The notes beneath the pieces are model-generated. The model did no database searches, was not told where the DNA came from, and saw only the letters and a program-made list of their open reading frames with translations. A program made the translations under genes and the position numbers. Positions 49,932-62,225 of a stretch of 64,000 bases of DNA are shown piece after piece. The DNA is from Archegozetes longisetosus (lineage: Eukaryota; Arthropoda; Arachnida; Sarcoptiformes; Trhypochthoniidae): the NCBI GenBank assembly GCA_018873245.2, contig JAEMBT020000004.1, positions 5,132,573 to 5,196,572 on the forward strand, read 5' to 3'. Positions within the stretch are counted from its first letter, which is position 1, and every line of letters begins with the position of its first letter.

Positions 49932-50868
49932 ATGACATGCAATAGTATCAATCGATTGATATACAAGTCAAGGTTATTCTCGAGTATTTATAATAAACAA
50001 AACATTTTGCAAAAATTAGTCAAATTTAGTACAAACATGGATAGTTTGGAATCAGCAAAGAAGTCAGCGGCTTATAAGGCAATCGAAGAGAATATTTCGG
50101 TTAGTAATCCATAGCATTTTGAAAAATATCAAAATGGATTTAATCGAGTTGATTCACAAATAGGGTCATTGTGTCGTTGGTATCGGAAGTGGTTCTACAA
50201 TCGTATACGCAGTCATGTCATTAGCCCAAACAATTGTCAAAAATAATTTTAATGTCGTTTGTGTCCCAACTTCATATCAGGTCTTTATTTCATTTATATG
50301 TTTTGGTTGCTTTTAACGAAAATTATTTAATATTTAGGCTAAACAACTGATAAGAGAGTATAAGTTAAAACTAAGTGATTTAGAAGAGAACCCAGAACTG
50401 GACCTGACCATCGATGGTGCCGATGAAGTGGACAAACAATTGACTTTGATTAAAGGTGGTGGAGGATGTCTCACACAAGAGAAGATTGTGGCTTCAGCTG
50501 CCAAGAAGTTGGTGATAGTCGCAGATTATAGCAAAAACTCAGTACGTTTGGGACAGAATTGGACGAAAGGCCTCCCCATCGAAGTGATTTCTATGAGTCA
50601 TGTGATTGTTAAGAGAAAGATAGAGAAATTATTTGGGGGTTCGGCCGAATTGCGAATGGCTAAAGCGAAAGCTGGTCCTCTGGTCACTGATAATGGAAAC
50701 TTCATAATTGACTGGAAGTTTCCGAATAGTCAACAAGACTGTGATTGGAACGATGTAAATACTCAAATAAAAATGATGGCCGGAGTCGTCGAAACGGGTC
50801 TTTTTATCGGAATGGCAAACAAGGTCTATTTCGGTAATAAAGACGGAACTGTTTCTGTTGTACAATAA
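49932..50868 (+). CDS. RPIA: Ribose-5-phosphate isomerase A
   Basis: Interconverts ribose-5-phosphate and ribulose-5-phosphate in the non-oxidative pentose phosphate pathway. Exons 49932-50099, 50164-50280 and 50338-50868, all phase 0, give 271 residues. Active-site landmarks are GIGSGST (phosphate loop), [12 protein letters not shown] (catalytic acid region) and [13 protein letters not shown]; then [26 protein letters not shown] and [17 protein letters not shown]. Residues 1-35 are basic with few acids. They may be a targeting sequence or just a long leader; an internal Met ([10 protein letters not shown]) gives a start nearer the usual protein. An ATG at 49927, in another frame, is followed at once by a stop. 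All catalytic motifs are present. Confidence 0.95.
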
Positions 50869-52745
50869 TTTATCTATTGTTCGGACATCAAATGATTGGC
50901 TTATCTTGACTTAAGATTTTAAAACGATGTAGAAATTAGGACTGAACTAATGCTGCATTAAGATTTTTACTAATGTTTGATGTTTTTATACTTTTGTAAT
51001 ACTTATTAAATAAGTTTTATGTCAATATTTTAGTTGATCGTAAAAATATTAATGAATTATCGTTACGTGTGACTGAAGTAATAGCATAAGATGGAGACAC
51101 TCTTTGCTAAAGTACTTGTCTAGGAATGAATTATAGATTTTTAAATAGGGAGCTATTGAATCGATAATAGCTTTTTTATTGCTCCAAAAGCAACAAATTA
51201 AATGCGTTCTTATAAATAGATCAGAATAACCATTAATAACATCATTTCAATAGTATGTCGAGCAATATGAACAGAAATGATGTGAATTGGCGATCAAGTT
51301 GGTTATATTAAATATAACAGTAATGATAGTTTGGGTCTATTTGGTTTAGGAATAGTAGCAGTTATTGAGCGGTGTGTTCATTCATAACCATTTCTCATAG
51401 TTTTATGCATGAGTTGCTACTCTCTATCATGTTTCTCATTTGTTTGATTGAATCAATCATCAAAAGCTCAGAATCACGCGATTCATCAATTTGGTATTAG
51501 TAAAACATTGAGAAACATATGATTACTAAATAAAGTTTAGAATCTGATAGAAAGAGTTTGATGTGTATAGAAATGATTAAATTAAGATTAGTCAAACCTA
51601 TTAGAGAGAGCTGATAGAAGAAACAAATTGATTGGAGAAGGATATAAAAGAAGTTAAAAAGAGTGGCATTATGCGTGCAATTGATTTTTTGAAGATCTGG
51701 CGATGAGTAATGACTTAATTAGTGACTTATAGTCTGTTTAGGCATGAACCGATGTAATGTATAGGTGTTTTAGAAGAAGAATGGATGATTGTTTGCATAT
51801 ATTGTTTGTTATATAGATGTATATATAGTAGAGAACTGGTATGTTGTATAATGTATTATATATTTAGAGTTAAGAGCGTAACAAACATTAGCAAGGCATA
51901 AAATGATAGTGATTGATGTTGACTAAATGACCTGCAAAAGCAAAAGCTATAAGCTTTAAGCTATGTTAGCTAAAAGATAATCAATCTGTGGCTATATTAA
52001 AAGGCAAAAAAGATGGTTTCAAGGAAAATAGGTACAAAACTAGATGAAGCACGTAATGGGAAGCGACACATCCAATGTGTCTTGTAATTGGTTGGCTCGC
52101 ATTAATATACCCTTTTCGGTCTTACTTCGGTTTATGGTTCACGTAAGATTTTGGTATTAAATTGTCATGTCTTTACCACAACAGTGTGCTCGTGTGCCCA
52201 GCGCGCTGATCGCGCCATTCTTGCCACTTAAACTAATGTAGCTGAGTATACTGTAGTTACCATTGTGAACTTAAGTAAAGTTAGATCAGGTGAGAGGAAT
52301 AGCGCGCGTAGTGCTCCAGGCCTAGGAGAACACCATTCTGGTGACAACATAACTCCTTGTTACCCAAACCCTGCATGAACGATAAATCGAAATATAATCC
52401 CCTCTTCGATCTCAATATATGGTATAATAATTATGTAATTTATATGACCTTCCGATTACTTGCACGCATTGGATAAAGGCATTTGAATACTTGATGACAG
52501 ATTTAATGATAAAATGCCATCGATTGTAATTAATAGCTGATTGATAATTGCATTTAGGTGTGCCAATTAAAGCAACTTTAATTAGGTTAATATGGCTCCA
52601 CCTCTTTCTGGCTTGGATTTAGATATTAAAAATGAACTTCACTTATTAACTAAGTTTGACAGCTTCTCCAATTAAGCAATTGTGTTAAGGCATGTGTGAT
52701 GTGATCAGCGTTTTATGAGCTGAATATGTTTAATAAAAGTTAATA

Positions 52746-52895
52746 CAGTCAAACCTGTCTAACTTGCACATAAACTTAAGTGGTTTTCAAAAAGGATTTT
52801 TATAGTCCTATAGGAAAGCGGAGCTTAGTAATGATTGAATTTTAAAAGCACTAAACAAAATGTAACAAAATGTTCAAGTTGAAAAGGTTTGACTG
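52746..52895. mobile_element. 150-bp Tigger-like MITE
   Basis: The left end CAGTCAAACCTGTCTAACTT mirrors the right end (reverse complement CAGTCAAACCTTTTCAACTT). TA precedes it (52744-52745) and CA, a probable decayed TA, follows. The terminal repeats match the element at 57076 in 22 of the first 24 bases. Confidence 0.75.
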
Positions 52896-54029
52896 CAATC
52901 AAATTGTAATCATAGAGTTATGCATTAAACGCAAACCTTTAGTATGCATACCAGTACTGACAGTATTCGTACTATATTGATATTAGATCCAATTGAATAA
53001 CTACTATCTATTATTTGAGCTACTTTTATATATATATTTTTTATTATTTCATTATTTCATTATATTTGATAAAAGCTTGTATATTATGTTATTAATAATT
53101 GCTGGAGTTTTGCAGTACTCTATTGTCTAATTGTGTACTAAAGTAGAGTAACTCAAACTATATTGTGCTTCGTTAAGCACACATAACCAGTTGGACACAA
53201 CCATCAACACGATAATAATTGTACATGAAATGTGCACTACTATTAAAGTGCTTTTGCTCATTATTCACATCAGAATATTTGTCGCACTGATCCATGTCTC
53301 TATTGAGCAAAAAAGCAGTAAGACTGAATGACATTTTGATTTTGCTGACAAATAATCTGTATGATAGTTACCAGGTTTGAGCCCTTTATAATGTTAATAC
53401 AAAGTATTGAAAGGTTGAATCGCAGTCTTGAAGTCAGGTGAAGCATTAGTAAGTTTTTAGTAGAGCTGCATAGCTATAAGATTGCTTATTTTGATCGATT
53501 CGGTATTCATGTTTTTTATTGTCCCTCTGGCGCTTGATTTTCCATCAGAGCGTGAATTTCAAAGTAAGCATTGAACTGGAGTTGGTTGAAGTTAAACTCT
53601 AATCCAACGTTAGTGACATTTGAGAATATCGAGCGAGAAGGCTTGATAGATACTAAAAGTTTAGTCGGGTTTCTCTGCTATCCTCATAAAGCGATTGCCA
53701 AGTTTTGCTATTAGACCTTTTGCAATGCATAGCATCGCGTTGCATTATCTTCTTTTGAGTTGTGATCCCGCGTTTGAAAAAACGCCTCTGCATGCGGAGC
53801 ACGATCGATATATATACACAAAAGTAAGTGAAATACAGGCTTATATTCCATGCGACAAGAGCTAAATTTGTTGAACAAGCTAAAACGTCAATGTCATCAA
53901 CCAAATTTCCCGTTGTCATCCAAGTTGTCAACCATTGTTCAGAAGGAAAAAATGTAGAACTGAATAGCGGATAAGTTAGTGTGCGAGTTAGGTATTGTTA
54001 GGTATTTGGAGAAGGGAATAAAATAATTA

Positions 54030-54066
54030 ATAAGGTAGTATAAGGTAGTATAAGTTGGTATATATG
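54030..54066. repeat. Short tandem repeat AAGGTAGTAT
   Basis: ATAAGGTAGT and close variants repeat about three times, passing into ATAAGTTGGT. Simple tandem duplication. Confidence 0.6.
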
Positions 54067-54884
54067 TAGGCGATTATAGCCGTATGATAGGATGATCGCC
54101 TAAATTGATACATTTTCATTAACTCGGTTAGTGGTTCACTGATTAAGTTAGTCGACGCTTCATTTACAGTAAGTTTGATAAACTCTAATTTTTACATCAG
54201 CTCTAATCGCCAGATCAACTTATTCTCGAGTGCTATTAATCCTCGATTAAACAATTATAAAATTTGTTAATAGCTCTGACGTGTTCTTCTAATGCGTGGC
54301 ATAAAGAATATGAATTAAGTGATTAAAAGCGAGTTGGAGAATGTTTAGATAGAATTTAAAAGTAATATATTGTATTTTAAAAGTAACATATTGTATTATA
54401 TTCCCCAAAAATTCGATTAATCATACCTGAGAAAGAGGCGCAATAAGTGACACTCTAATGGCATGAACAACTCGGCATGCCTTCAAAGCCTAGTCACGAT
54501 ATTTAAGTGCATTTTAAGTTCGATCATTTAAATTTCATTTAGCCCTTAAATAAAGCATCTGTACGTGTGAATAGCGAGAATTTTTCTAGACTTATCTGAT
54601 ATAACATTGAATTACATAGCAGTAGAGTAAAAGGAAAACTGCATTACACAGAATGAGTGCCTAATGACTGAAGGGGTGCAAACATTACACAAGTTTAGCG
54701 AATTCAGATTCAAGTCCTTAATTATTAAAGGCGGCAAAGAATCGGGTGAGAGCTTTAGTCTACTATCTCTTGTTTGGTCTTTTAGTATCTGGAAGGCAAA
54801 GGCAATTCACTTTTTAATAATGCACACATTGCGCTAGTTTGCAATTTCAAACTCTTGCAACTTTTAATGCGATGCTATGAAGTC

Positions 54885-54889
<5 letters not shown>

Positions 54890-54919
<30 letters not shown>

Positions 54920-54939
54920 CAGAGCAGAGCAGAGCAGAG
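54890..54939. repeat. (GA)n microsatellite passing into (GCAGA)n
   Basis: About 15 GA units followed directly by GCAGA repeated four times. A compound microsatellite. Confidence 0.85.
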
Positions 54940-55739
54940 AATAGACTTAGAATCTTTCTACACATCTCTGAAGTGCACACCAACTAAAGCTTGAATGGTT
55001 TGCTAAGGATGGGATTTGAAATCGATTGAGCTGGAAAAGTTGGCAATAGTTGTGAAGCAGCTTTTGTCGATTTTGTGCTAACATCAACTTTATATATATC
55101 CATTGTATTGCTTTACTTTATAATGCCAATTGATATTCGAATAGTGTCGCATGATTTCATGGCTACAAAAGCGGTGCAGCACTACTACTATAAGCGTAAT
55201 GCTCTACAAAATAAAACTTGACGCGTCAAAGCTATTATCTTTCTTGTTCAAACCAATCTCATTGCCCATTTAGCCTACTTTACAACTATTTACTTACTCT
55301 CACTTATTCTAATTTGTTCCATTTAACTTATTGTTTTTCTTATTTGTTGGCAATCTTTTTAAAGTATCAATCCATTTCTGACTCTATTTCTCAGCTAATT
55401 TCAAACAAATTCAACAATATCAATCAGAACATCGAGACAAATCTGGCTTAAAAGTTCATTTTGTTCGTCGCATACTTTTTATATTGGACTCCGATTTATT
55501 GCGGTCGTGTCACTCTAGAGGTCATGCAATGCCACAAATGGTGTGGAGAAAGTGAGCTCACATTTAAAGCAAAGCTCGATTTTTAAAATATTGGTTCACA
55601 GAATTCCACCAGAAGTACATTTAGTCATCAAAGCTGCCAAAATATATTGAGACTGAGCTAAAACTTACTGCTGCAAATGCAACGCAATGCAATTGAATGT
55701 GAAAGCAATCCATTTTTGAAAGGACTTACATTAAACTGC

Positions 55740-55857
55740 ATAGAGAAATGAGGTTTGGTTATAGAGAAAGTAAGCTTTACTTATAGAGAAGTGAGGTTTG
55801 GTTATAGAGAAATGAGGTTTACTTATAGAGAAATGAGGTTTACTTATAGAAAAATGA
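55740..55857. repeat. Tandem repeat of a 21-22-bp unit
   Basis: Unit ATAGAGAAATGAGGTTTACT, with TTACTT and TTGGTT variants at its end, occurs five times plus a partial copy. The variants alternate, which suggests unequal crossing-over. Confidence 0.85.
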
Positions 55858-57075
55858 TGAATGTTTCATGACTATGTATTATATTACCGAATAAGTGCTG
55901 TTTCGTTCAACGGTGTGTACATACACTCTGCGCAACATTTCCGTAGCTATACTTTCAAATGATCGTGTTATGCATAAATAATTGTGTTTGACTTACACTT
56001 TATTTAGAGCTTCATTCCCATGAGATGTTTCTTTTTCTGCTTTTTTAGCTGTTAAATATGTTATTTACACTAAACATTATCCACATTTCCATTCGCGAGT
56101 TTTTAAAATCTATCAAAGATAACTTTTACATGCTCAACAATCATCGTGTCTTCATTTTACCATTTTATTTGACTTACTAAAAAATACTTTAACCAATAAA
56201 TTGATTACATACAGAACAGCTGTAATTCACAGTCAAACTATTGATTAGTAAATTTCAACTCTTATAACTCAACACTGATTCGAGTTTGTAAATTTATTTC
56301 AAATTTATTCAAATAGGATTATTATTCTGTTTTCGCAACTACAGAGATGCCTTAAAAACTTGCTTTTTTATTACTATTTATTACAAATTTTATGTATTAA
56401 GTCGTCAAATATAACAATTTGAATGTTATTACTCAATAATTGCAGGTTATTTAAATTAATTAACTTTAAAATCTGCTAAATTTTCAGTCCCTGATAGTGT
56501 AAATTTCACGTAAATTCATAGTAGACTGAATAACTTAAAAACAACTTTTCAAGTTTGCTGTTGACTAGCAATCATAGTAAAGTAACTAAGTCTATTATTA
56601 CTTAGTTTCCGATGCTCACGATCTTGTGATTCTTCGAACTTCAATCTCGGTTGCCATAATTCATTTTCCTTGGTTGAGATCCACATCCAGGAAGCCATTA
56701 TTTTAATTAACTATATTTCATTAATAATTTGATTGGCAAAGAATAATTGAAATACAGATTGATATGAATATTCATTAAATTAGATATTTCGAGTTTTGAT
56801 AAGCGATCAGCCCTAACTTAATAATCGGTCAATAGTTTAACAATTTTTTCACTCCAAAAGTTTTTAAAAAATTGATTGTGAGCATGTTTTTCCTTAGGGT
56901 GATTATAAGCTTGCGATTGCTTTAATTTCTTTGATGAAATAGACGAAAACATCAATTGATGCTTGAGTTGAAATAGTATGAAAAAAGTCTGGCTTAATTT
57001 ATACTAAAAAATTGCTGGTTTCACAAAATATTAAAATATGCATTTATTTACATGAACAATTTTAAATCCTCAGTA

Positions 57076-57347
57076 CAGTAAAACCTGTCTAACTTGAACA
57101 GCAGTTAGATAGCTTTCAAGAGGAGACTAAATGCGGTGATAGAAAACAAACCTTTATATTAATTTTTATAAGGCCGTTTACTGTCAAGTCCGAAAGTTGT
57201 GTACTTGTTGACCTTAAATGCATAATTCAGTATATAGTTGCTTTAATTGAATGCTTTCAATGTATCGGACAAAGTATATCTCTCAAAAAACTACACAACT
57301 TTTCCATTTGATAATAACTGCGTTTTCAAGTTTGACAGACTTAATTG
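57076..57347. mobile_element. Tigger-like MITE, same family as 52746-52895
   Basis: The left end is CAGTAAAACCTGTCTAACTT with TA before it (57074-57075). The right end reverse-complemented is CAATTAAGTCTGTCAAACTT, followed by TA (57348-57349). About 18 of 24 terminal bases agree between ends. No coding capacity. Confidence 0.65.
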
Positions 57348-57439
57348 TAGTAGAAGTCTACCAGTGCCGTAGCTAGGAATTTTAGTCTGAAGGTTAAAAG
57401 TTTAAAATTGAACGCTCTGATTCGTTGAGAAAAATGCGT

Positions 57440-57663
57440 ATTCACATTAAAGTATCTGTTAACTTGTTTCAATTCTTTCATTAATGTTTAATGATAAGCA
57501 ATCATTTGATGCACCAAATAAATACGGTCTCGAAGTTTTTTTGCCAGCTTTCCTCATTAGAGACTTACGCTTCAATTATTAAAAAGTTTTCCAAGAGGAA
57601 CTTTAGCCTCCTAACCGCCCTCTGGTCATGGCTGCGAGTTTAACCGTAATAGAGGTTTTACTG
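57440..57663 (-). mobile_element. Terminal fragment of a Tigger-like element
   Basis: Read on the minus strand it starts CAGTAAAACCTCTATTACGG, a Tigger-type terminal repeat. It continues into sequence shared with 34790-35160 (plus-strand GATGCACCAAATAAATACGG). The other end is missing. Confidence 0.55.
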
Positions 57664-58502
57664 CAATAGAATATTAAGGTTATATCGCATAAAAGCAAAT
57701 CCAGACCCAGTCATTTAAGTAATCTCGTGATTCGTGATTGTGCATTATAACAGTTAAACTGATATACATATAAGAATGGCTCTCATCTTTTTATTCATGC
57801 TGATTCTTATTTTTGAGAGTCTAACATATCTATAACTCGTAAGTAAACTGTCTGCAGAGCTAACTTCATCTCTAAGGGCTCAGTGTTGGTGACGCTTTAT
57901 GATAGTTGAGGCATTATTGCCTGCAAAGATATAGCTTTGTAGAGAATGAGCCAGAAGTTGCAGACTCATCAACAGCAACTACAAGACTTCTTTAATTACT
58001 TGACTCTCCCCTACGGATTGTGGCCTCGTTTTGCTTCGTATTACCACATGAATGAGCCAAACAGACTGCAACCTTAGTATCTTTTTTGCTGTTATGTATT
58101 GATCGATTGAAGATTGAAAGAAAAAGTGAAACGAGAGTCTGTTGGTATCCTCAATCTATTATAGAAAATGCAGTACTACTTAGTTTACTACTAATAATTG
58201 AAGATCGGTTGTGTTGTTGTGCGGGTGCTTTAGATCAAGCTCTAAGCATAAACTATGGTATGAACAATACAATTGGCAAATAAGACATATAACTGGCATA
58301 AGAGTAGTGCCAATTTAATGCCTATGTCTCATATAGTATAGCCTTCATTCTTGAGAAGTAGCAGAAATGTTTGACTATTTCAAATGGTATTATATATCTA
58401 TGGCTACAGTATATCAGCAATAATTGCTTAGTCCTTAGCCGTAAAGAGTAATAGTATTGACTATTCGCATAGTGCTGCTATAATGCATTTACACTAGGAC
58501 GA

Positions 58503-58533
58503 TAAGAGAGAGCGGGAGAGCGAGAGTGAGCGG

Positions 58534-58572
<39 letters not shown>
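58503..58572. repeat. Impure then pure (GA)n microsatellite
   Basis: GAGAGAGCGGGAGAGCGAGA-type sequence grades into an uninterrupted GA tract. Confidence 0.85.
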
Positions 58573-58574
<2 letters not shown>

Positions 58575-59536
58575 AACGAAATGAGTTGAGACTATTTTTC
58601 AGTAGAAGTAATAAATGGTCGCATCGACTATTATGGTATTAGCCGCATGCATGTCAAAGAATTGACGCCAATAGCGGCACAATATATATTAAGCTTTGCG
58701 CTTAAGAGAGCTTCTGATGGAAACTGTTGTTGCTTTGAAGACAAGTTGCTTCTATTGGTTCTCTATAAGAATTAGTGAAACGAGTCAAAGCCAAACTCTT
58801 TTAGAAGAGGTCGATGGCAATCAAGAAAGCTCAACATTAAATAGGTTTTTTGCTAAGTTAGGTTTCTTGCGATACATTTGATGCAGAGACTGGCTTTTAA
58901 GCTAATGCCTTTGCTACCGATCATGCCTTCAACTCTATTCTGTGTTGCATTTGATCCCTTTAAAGGCAAGCACTGAGGATTTTATCTCCCTTGAGATTCG
59001 TTTCCATGTTATTTACCCAATCAAGTGGTAGGCATTGGATGGCATTCTTCAGAATCTTTTTTGAGTCCTCATTCCCTGGGTCTGTATTGGAAGTAAAGTT
59101 GTTATTCTTCCCTGTCATGCACGTCAGTCTAACATCGCTGCCCACCCTTTTCTACTATTGTCCCCTTCGGCGAAATAAATTGCAATTTCAAGCTTTATAA
59201 TTATAAATCGATTCAAACTTGCGATTATAATTTTCACTGTTCACTGCTCTGAATCTAGTTTTGTAAGCGATAAGTGTATCCTCGGAATAGTCAGCTCTTC
59301 TCATATCTGGCATGTTTTGAAGAGAAGAGGTTTATTGGACGTTAAATTTAGTGGATATATATCTGTACAAATGTATGTGTATTGAGTCTGAATGTGAGAG
59401 TTTGTGCACTCTCTTTATTCGTTCGCTCGCTATACTACTTGTCACTTGCAGGCTCACAAAGAGGATTTAGTGTCGATTCTTTTTTATTGGTGTTAACATA
59501 TAACTAAAAGAATAGAAGCAATCCAACAATAGTGAA

Positions 59537-59610
59537 GACTAGATTCGTTCGGACTAGATTCGTTCGACTAGATTCGTTGAAGCTAGATTCGTTTGGACTA
59601 GAAAATAGTC
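59537..59610. repeat. Tandem repeat of GGACTAGATTCGTTC-type unit
   Basis: CTAGATTCGTT recurs four times at 14-18-bp spacing, with a fifth degenerate copy (GGACTAGAAAATAG). Confidence 0.8.
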
Positions 59611-62141
59611 AGATAGAAGCTATGGATTGGAGACTTACAGACTGTTGTAGTGTTAGAGCTTGTATTGGTATTCGCTGCTAGTCGATTAAAAGTGTCACAT
59701 GTAATAGACTTAAAACGACAGCGAAAAGCTATTGCACTCTAAATGATGTATCGCCCTTTTCATTGCAGTCAAACTGACGAGAGTAACTTTCGATAGTAAA
59801 CACTATTTTCAAATTGATAGCCTATTATTCCTTAGGCAATTCTCGCATCATAACCAACATTAACTTATTTGCACTAACTTTGACTTAAACTCTTTCTCAA
59901 GTGTTTATCGAATGATAAGTTATCGTCTCTACTCCTATAACGTGAACATTAGCATATCTTTGAGTTTGTGCAGGGGTTTTTGCTATAAAGCCCTATCTCT
60001 AATTGAAATGACTTACAAATACTACTTTATAGCAGCCACTCGAGCATATGTGCACGTTTTTATTTTTGCTAAACATACTCTAATAAGTTTACTAAAAAAA
60101 ACTCAATCATTCAACACTGAGGCGATAATTACAATCGATCAAACACTAAAAGCTTCTCCTCTTGATTATAGGTATCGCTTTCATTGGTGTTTGCATTTGA
60201 GAAACTGATTAACTTTTCTAAATTGATTAATTTTGTAAGTGAATGGTCACAAAACGGGTTGTGATAGCAATTCTAATCACCAGTTTCTTGACTTCAAAAT
60301 AAAATCTAGAATTCGATGAACTTATTTTATTTTTTAAAACTCACAAAACCATCAAAAGCTAAATTTGTATAACTTTTGAATCAATGAAATCGTTGATCGA
60401 TACTCGAAATGGGAAATGTAGAAAACCAAACTACAAAACGCCGATTCAGTGCATGAATAAACCAACGATTTGACTATAATTTTGATTTTGCGCTTGCAAT
60501 TGGCAACTTTCTGCAAAGTTGATGTGATAATTAGACACAAACACTGCAGAGAACGCGTGACAAAACTGACATGAATCAGTTGATTGAGATTTATTTTGAT
60601 TTGCAGAACTGTAAGAATCCAATTACAAGGATATAGGAAATGTTGAAGTATCATTTGATAGATTTAGAATAATAGTGAAAATAATAAGATTATATACTAT
60701 TAGAGCATTTGAAAAATTGATTGAACAATCATCTAAATTATATAGAATTGATAGACCAGTTCATACAACACAACTGATAGAACTGAAAAACAATAATCGA
60801 TTAAATGATTCAAACGGAATCTTTGATTAAACGGATCATTTTCAGAGTTGAATTTATTCAGATTGAGGAATTGATTTTGATCTGTTAGATGTCAGGCTAC
60901 AGAAAGTCTGACACAATAACGCTAAGCATTAAGCACTTAAATGGAGTGGAAAATTTTTTCAATCAGTCTTTATTGTTCATTCTTATCGTGACTCTACTCC
61001 TAATATATTACAACATAATCAATAGTCATGTAAACTTATTTTATTTCCTTTTAAGACCCCATTTGTGAGTTAAGTCAAGTCTTGCAATCATCTTTGTGAT
61101 AAACTTATGAATTGATTTGAGGTCATAGACTGGATATATGTATTCATTAAAGCCCAGTAGACCGGATATGAACTTGTCTGGATATAGATCTTACCAAATA
61201 GTCAAAGTCCAAAACAGGATTTCATATGAATTGCTACTAAAAGTAAATTTGAATGAGAGTTTGAATAATTTTAGTGAATGAAGTAGAAAATGAATTGATG
61301 GAGATTTAAAAACGATACGATCATTTGACTGGTTGGTATTAAAAAGCTGTTTATACGACACGAACTAATTTATGAGAAATTGTTGGTAATTGCATGAGCA
61401 ATATTTTAGAGTCAAGTTAATTAATCACTTTTTTATCATAATCCTGCTCATTCAAAGTAATTATTATTGTTAATGCATTTACTCTCAAGTAACAAGTGAG
61501 TAATGGCATAGTTTGTCAATTATGCCAACTCAGAGCTCAGACTGTTTGTGAATAAAGTTATTTCTGGTTGCATTTGAGCGTAAATCTATTAGACTATTTG
61601 AAACTACCTCTTTCTAGCACTTCTAAATTACTATATAGAATCTAACTCTAACTTAAATTACCAGCATAAGTTTCTCATACCTTCAATAAACTTACTTATC
61701 AATTCAAATATGCTTTGCATATCTAATTTTTTTAACTTTTTAATCTCGTTCTATCAATAAAATTGTTTTTTATTGTTGAAAAATCATACTTTTATTGTTT
61801 GTTGACTCAAAAATCATAAGAATTTCAATTGCTGTGCATTAGAATAGAGTGAGTGGTATCTTAAGTTTTTGTATCTTAAGTTTTTCTGTCTATTGTTTGA
61901 AAGCAAAGACCAAATGTCAAAAAGAAGCAAAAAATACAAAAGTAAACTAATTGAGCAAAGAATTTAGCATAATTTAAAGTTTAGCATGATTTAAGTGGTG
62001 ATAATCAGTCTTGGGTTGTTCTGAGTGAGCATAAGTTATTTACTAGTGTTTGGCTAATGTTAATACTTGTCTGATCTTCATATGCGTGAATTTGCAACAG
62101 AACTTAGTTGGCATTAATGGTTTGGCACGAATCATATAAAG

Positions 62142-62225
62142 CGCACATAATATGTGCGGCTCGGAAATGCGAGCGATTGCTCGGCTGTAATTTTTGAAAA
62201 CTGCCAGCCATTCATGTCATGAATG
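62142..62225. repeat. Pair of perfect 17-bp palindromes
   Basis: CGCACATAATATGTGCG at 62142-62158 and CATTCATGTCATGAATG at 62209-62225 are each exact inverted repeats around a single central base. Between them is a GC-richer stretch (CGGAAATGCGAGCGATTGC). Purpose unknown. Confidence 0.6.

Noticed and set aside
52130-52330. Possible snRNA, SRP or 7SK RNA in the GC-richer island
   Set aside because: I compared remembered U1, U2, U4, U5, U6, SRP and 7SK landmark motifs and none fits.
53653-53931. Minus-strand 92-residue frame with a hydrophobic middle
   Set aside because: The start is not ATG, no family is recognised and no exon context exists; most likely chance.
58960-59200. Minus-strand 61-residue frame containing VRLTCMTG, faintly like an immunoglobulin strand, and the overlapping plus frame
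   Set aside because: Too short, no second Ig cysteine pattern, stops immediately upstream and no adjoining exons.
60352-60654. Minus-strand 100-residue frame
   Set aside because: Hydrophobic composition typical of translated AT-rich DNA; no motif.
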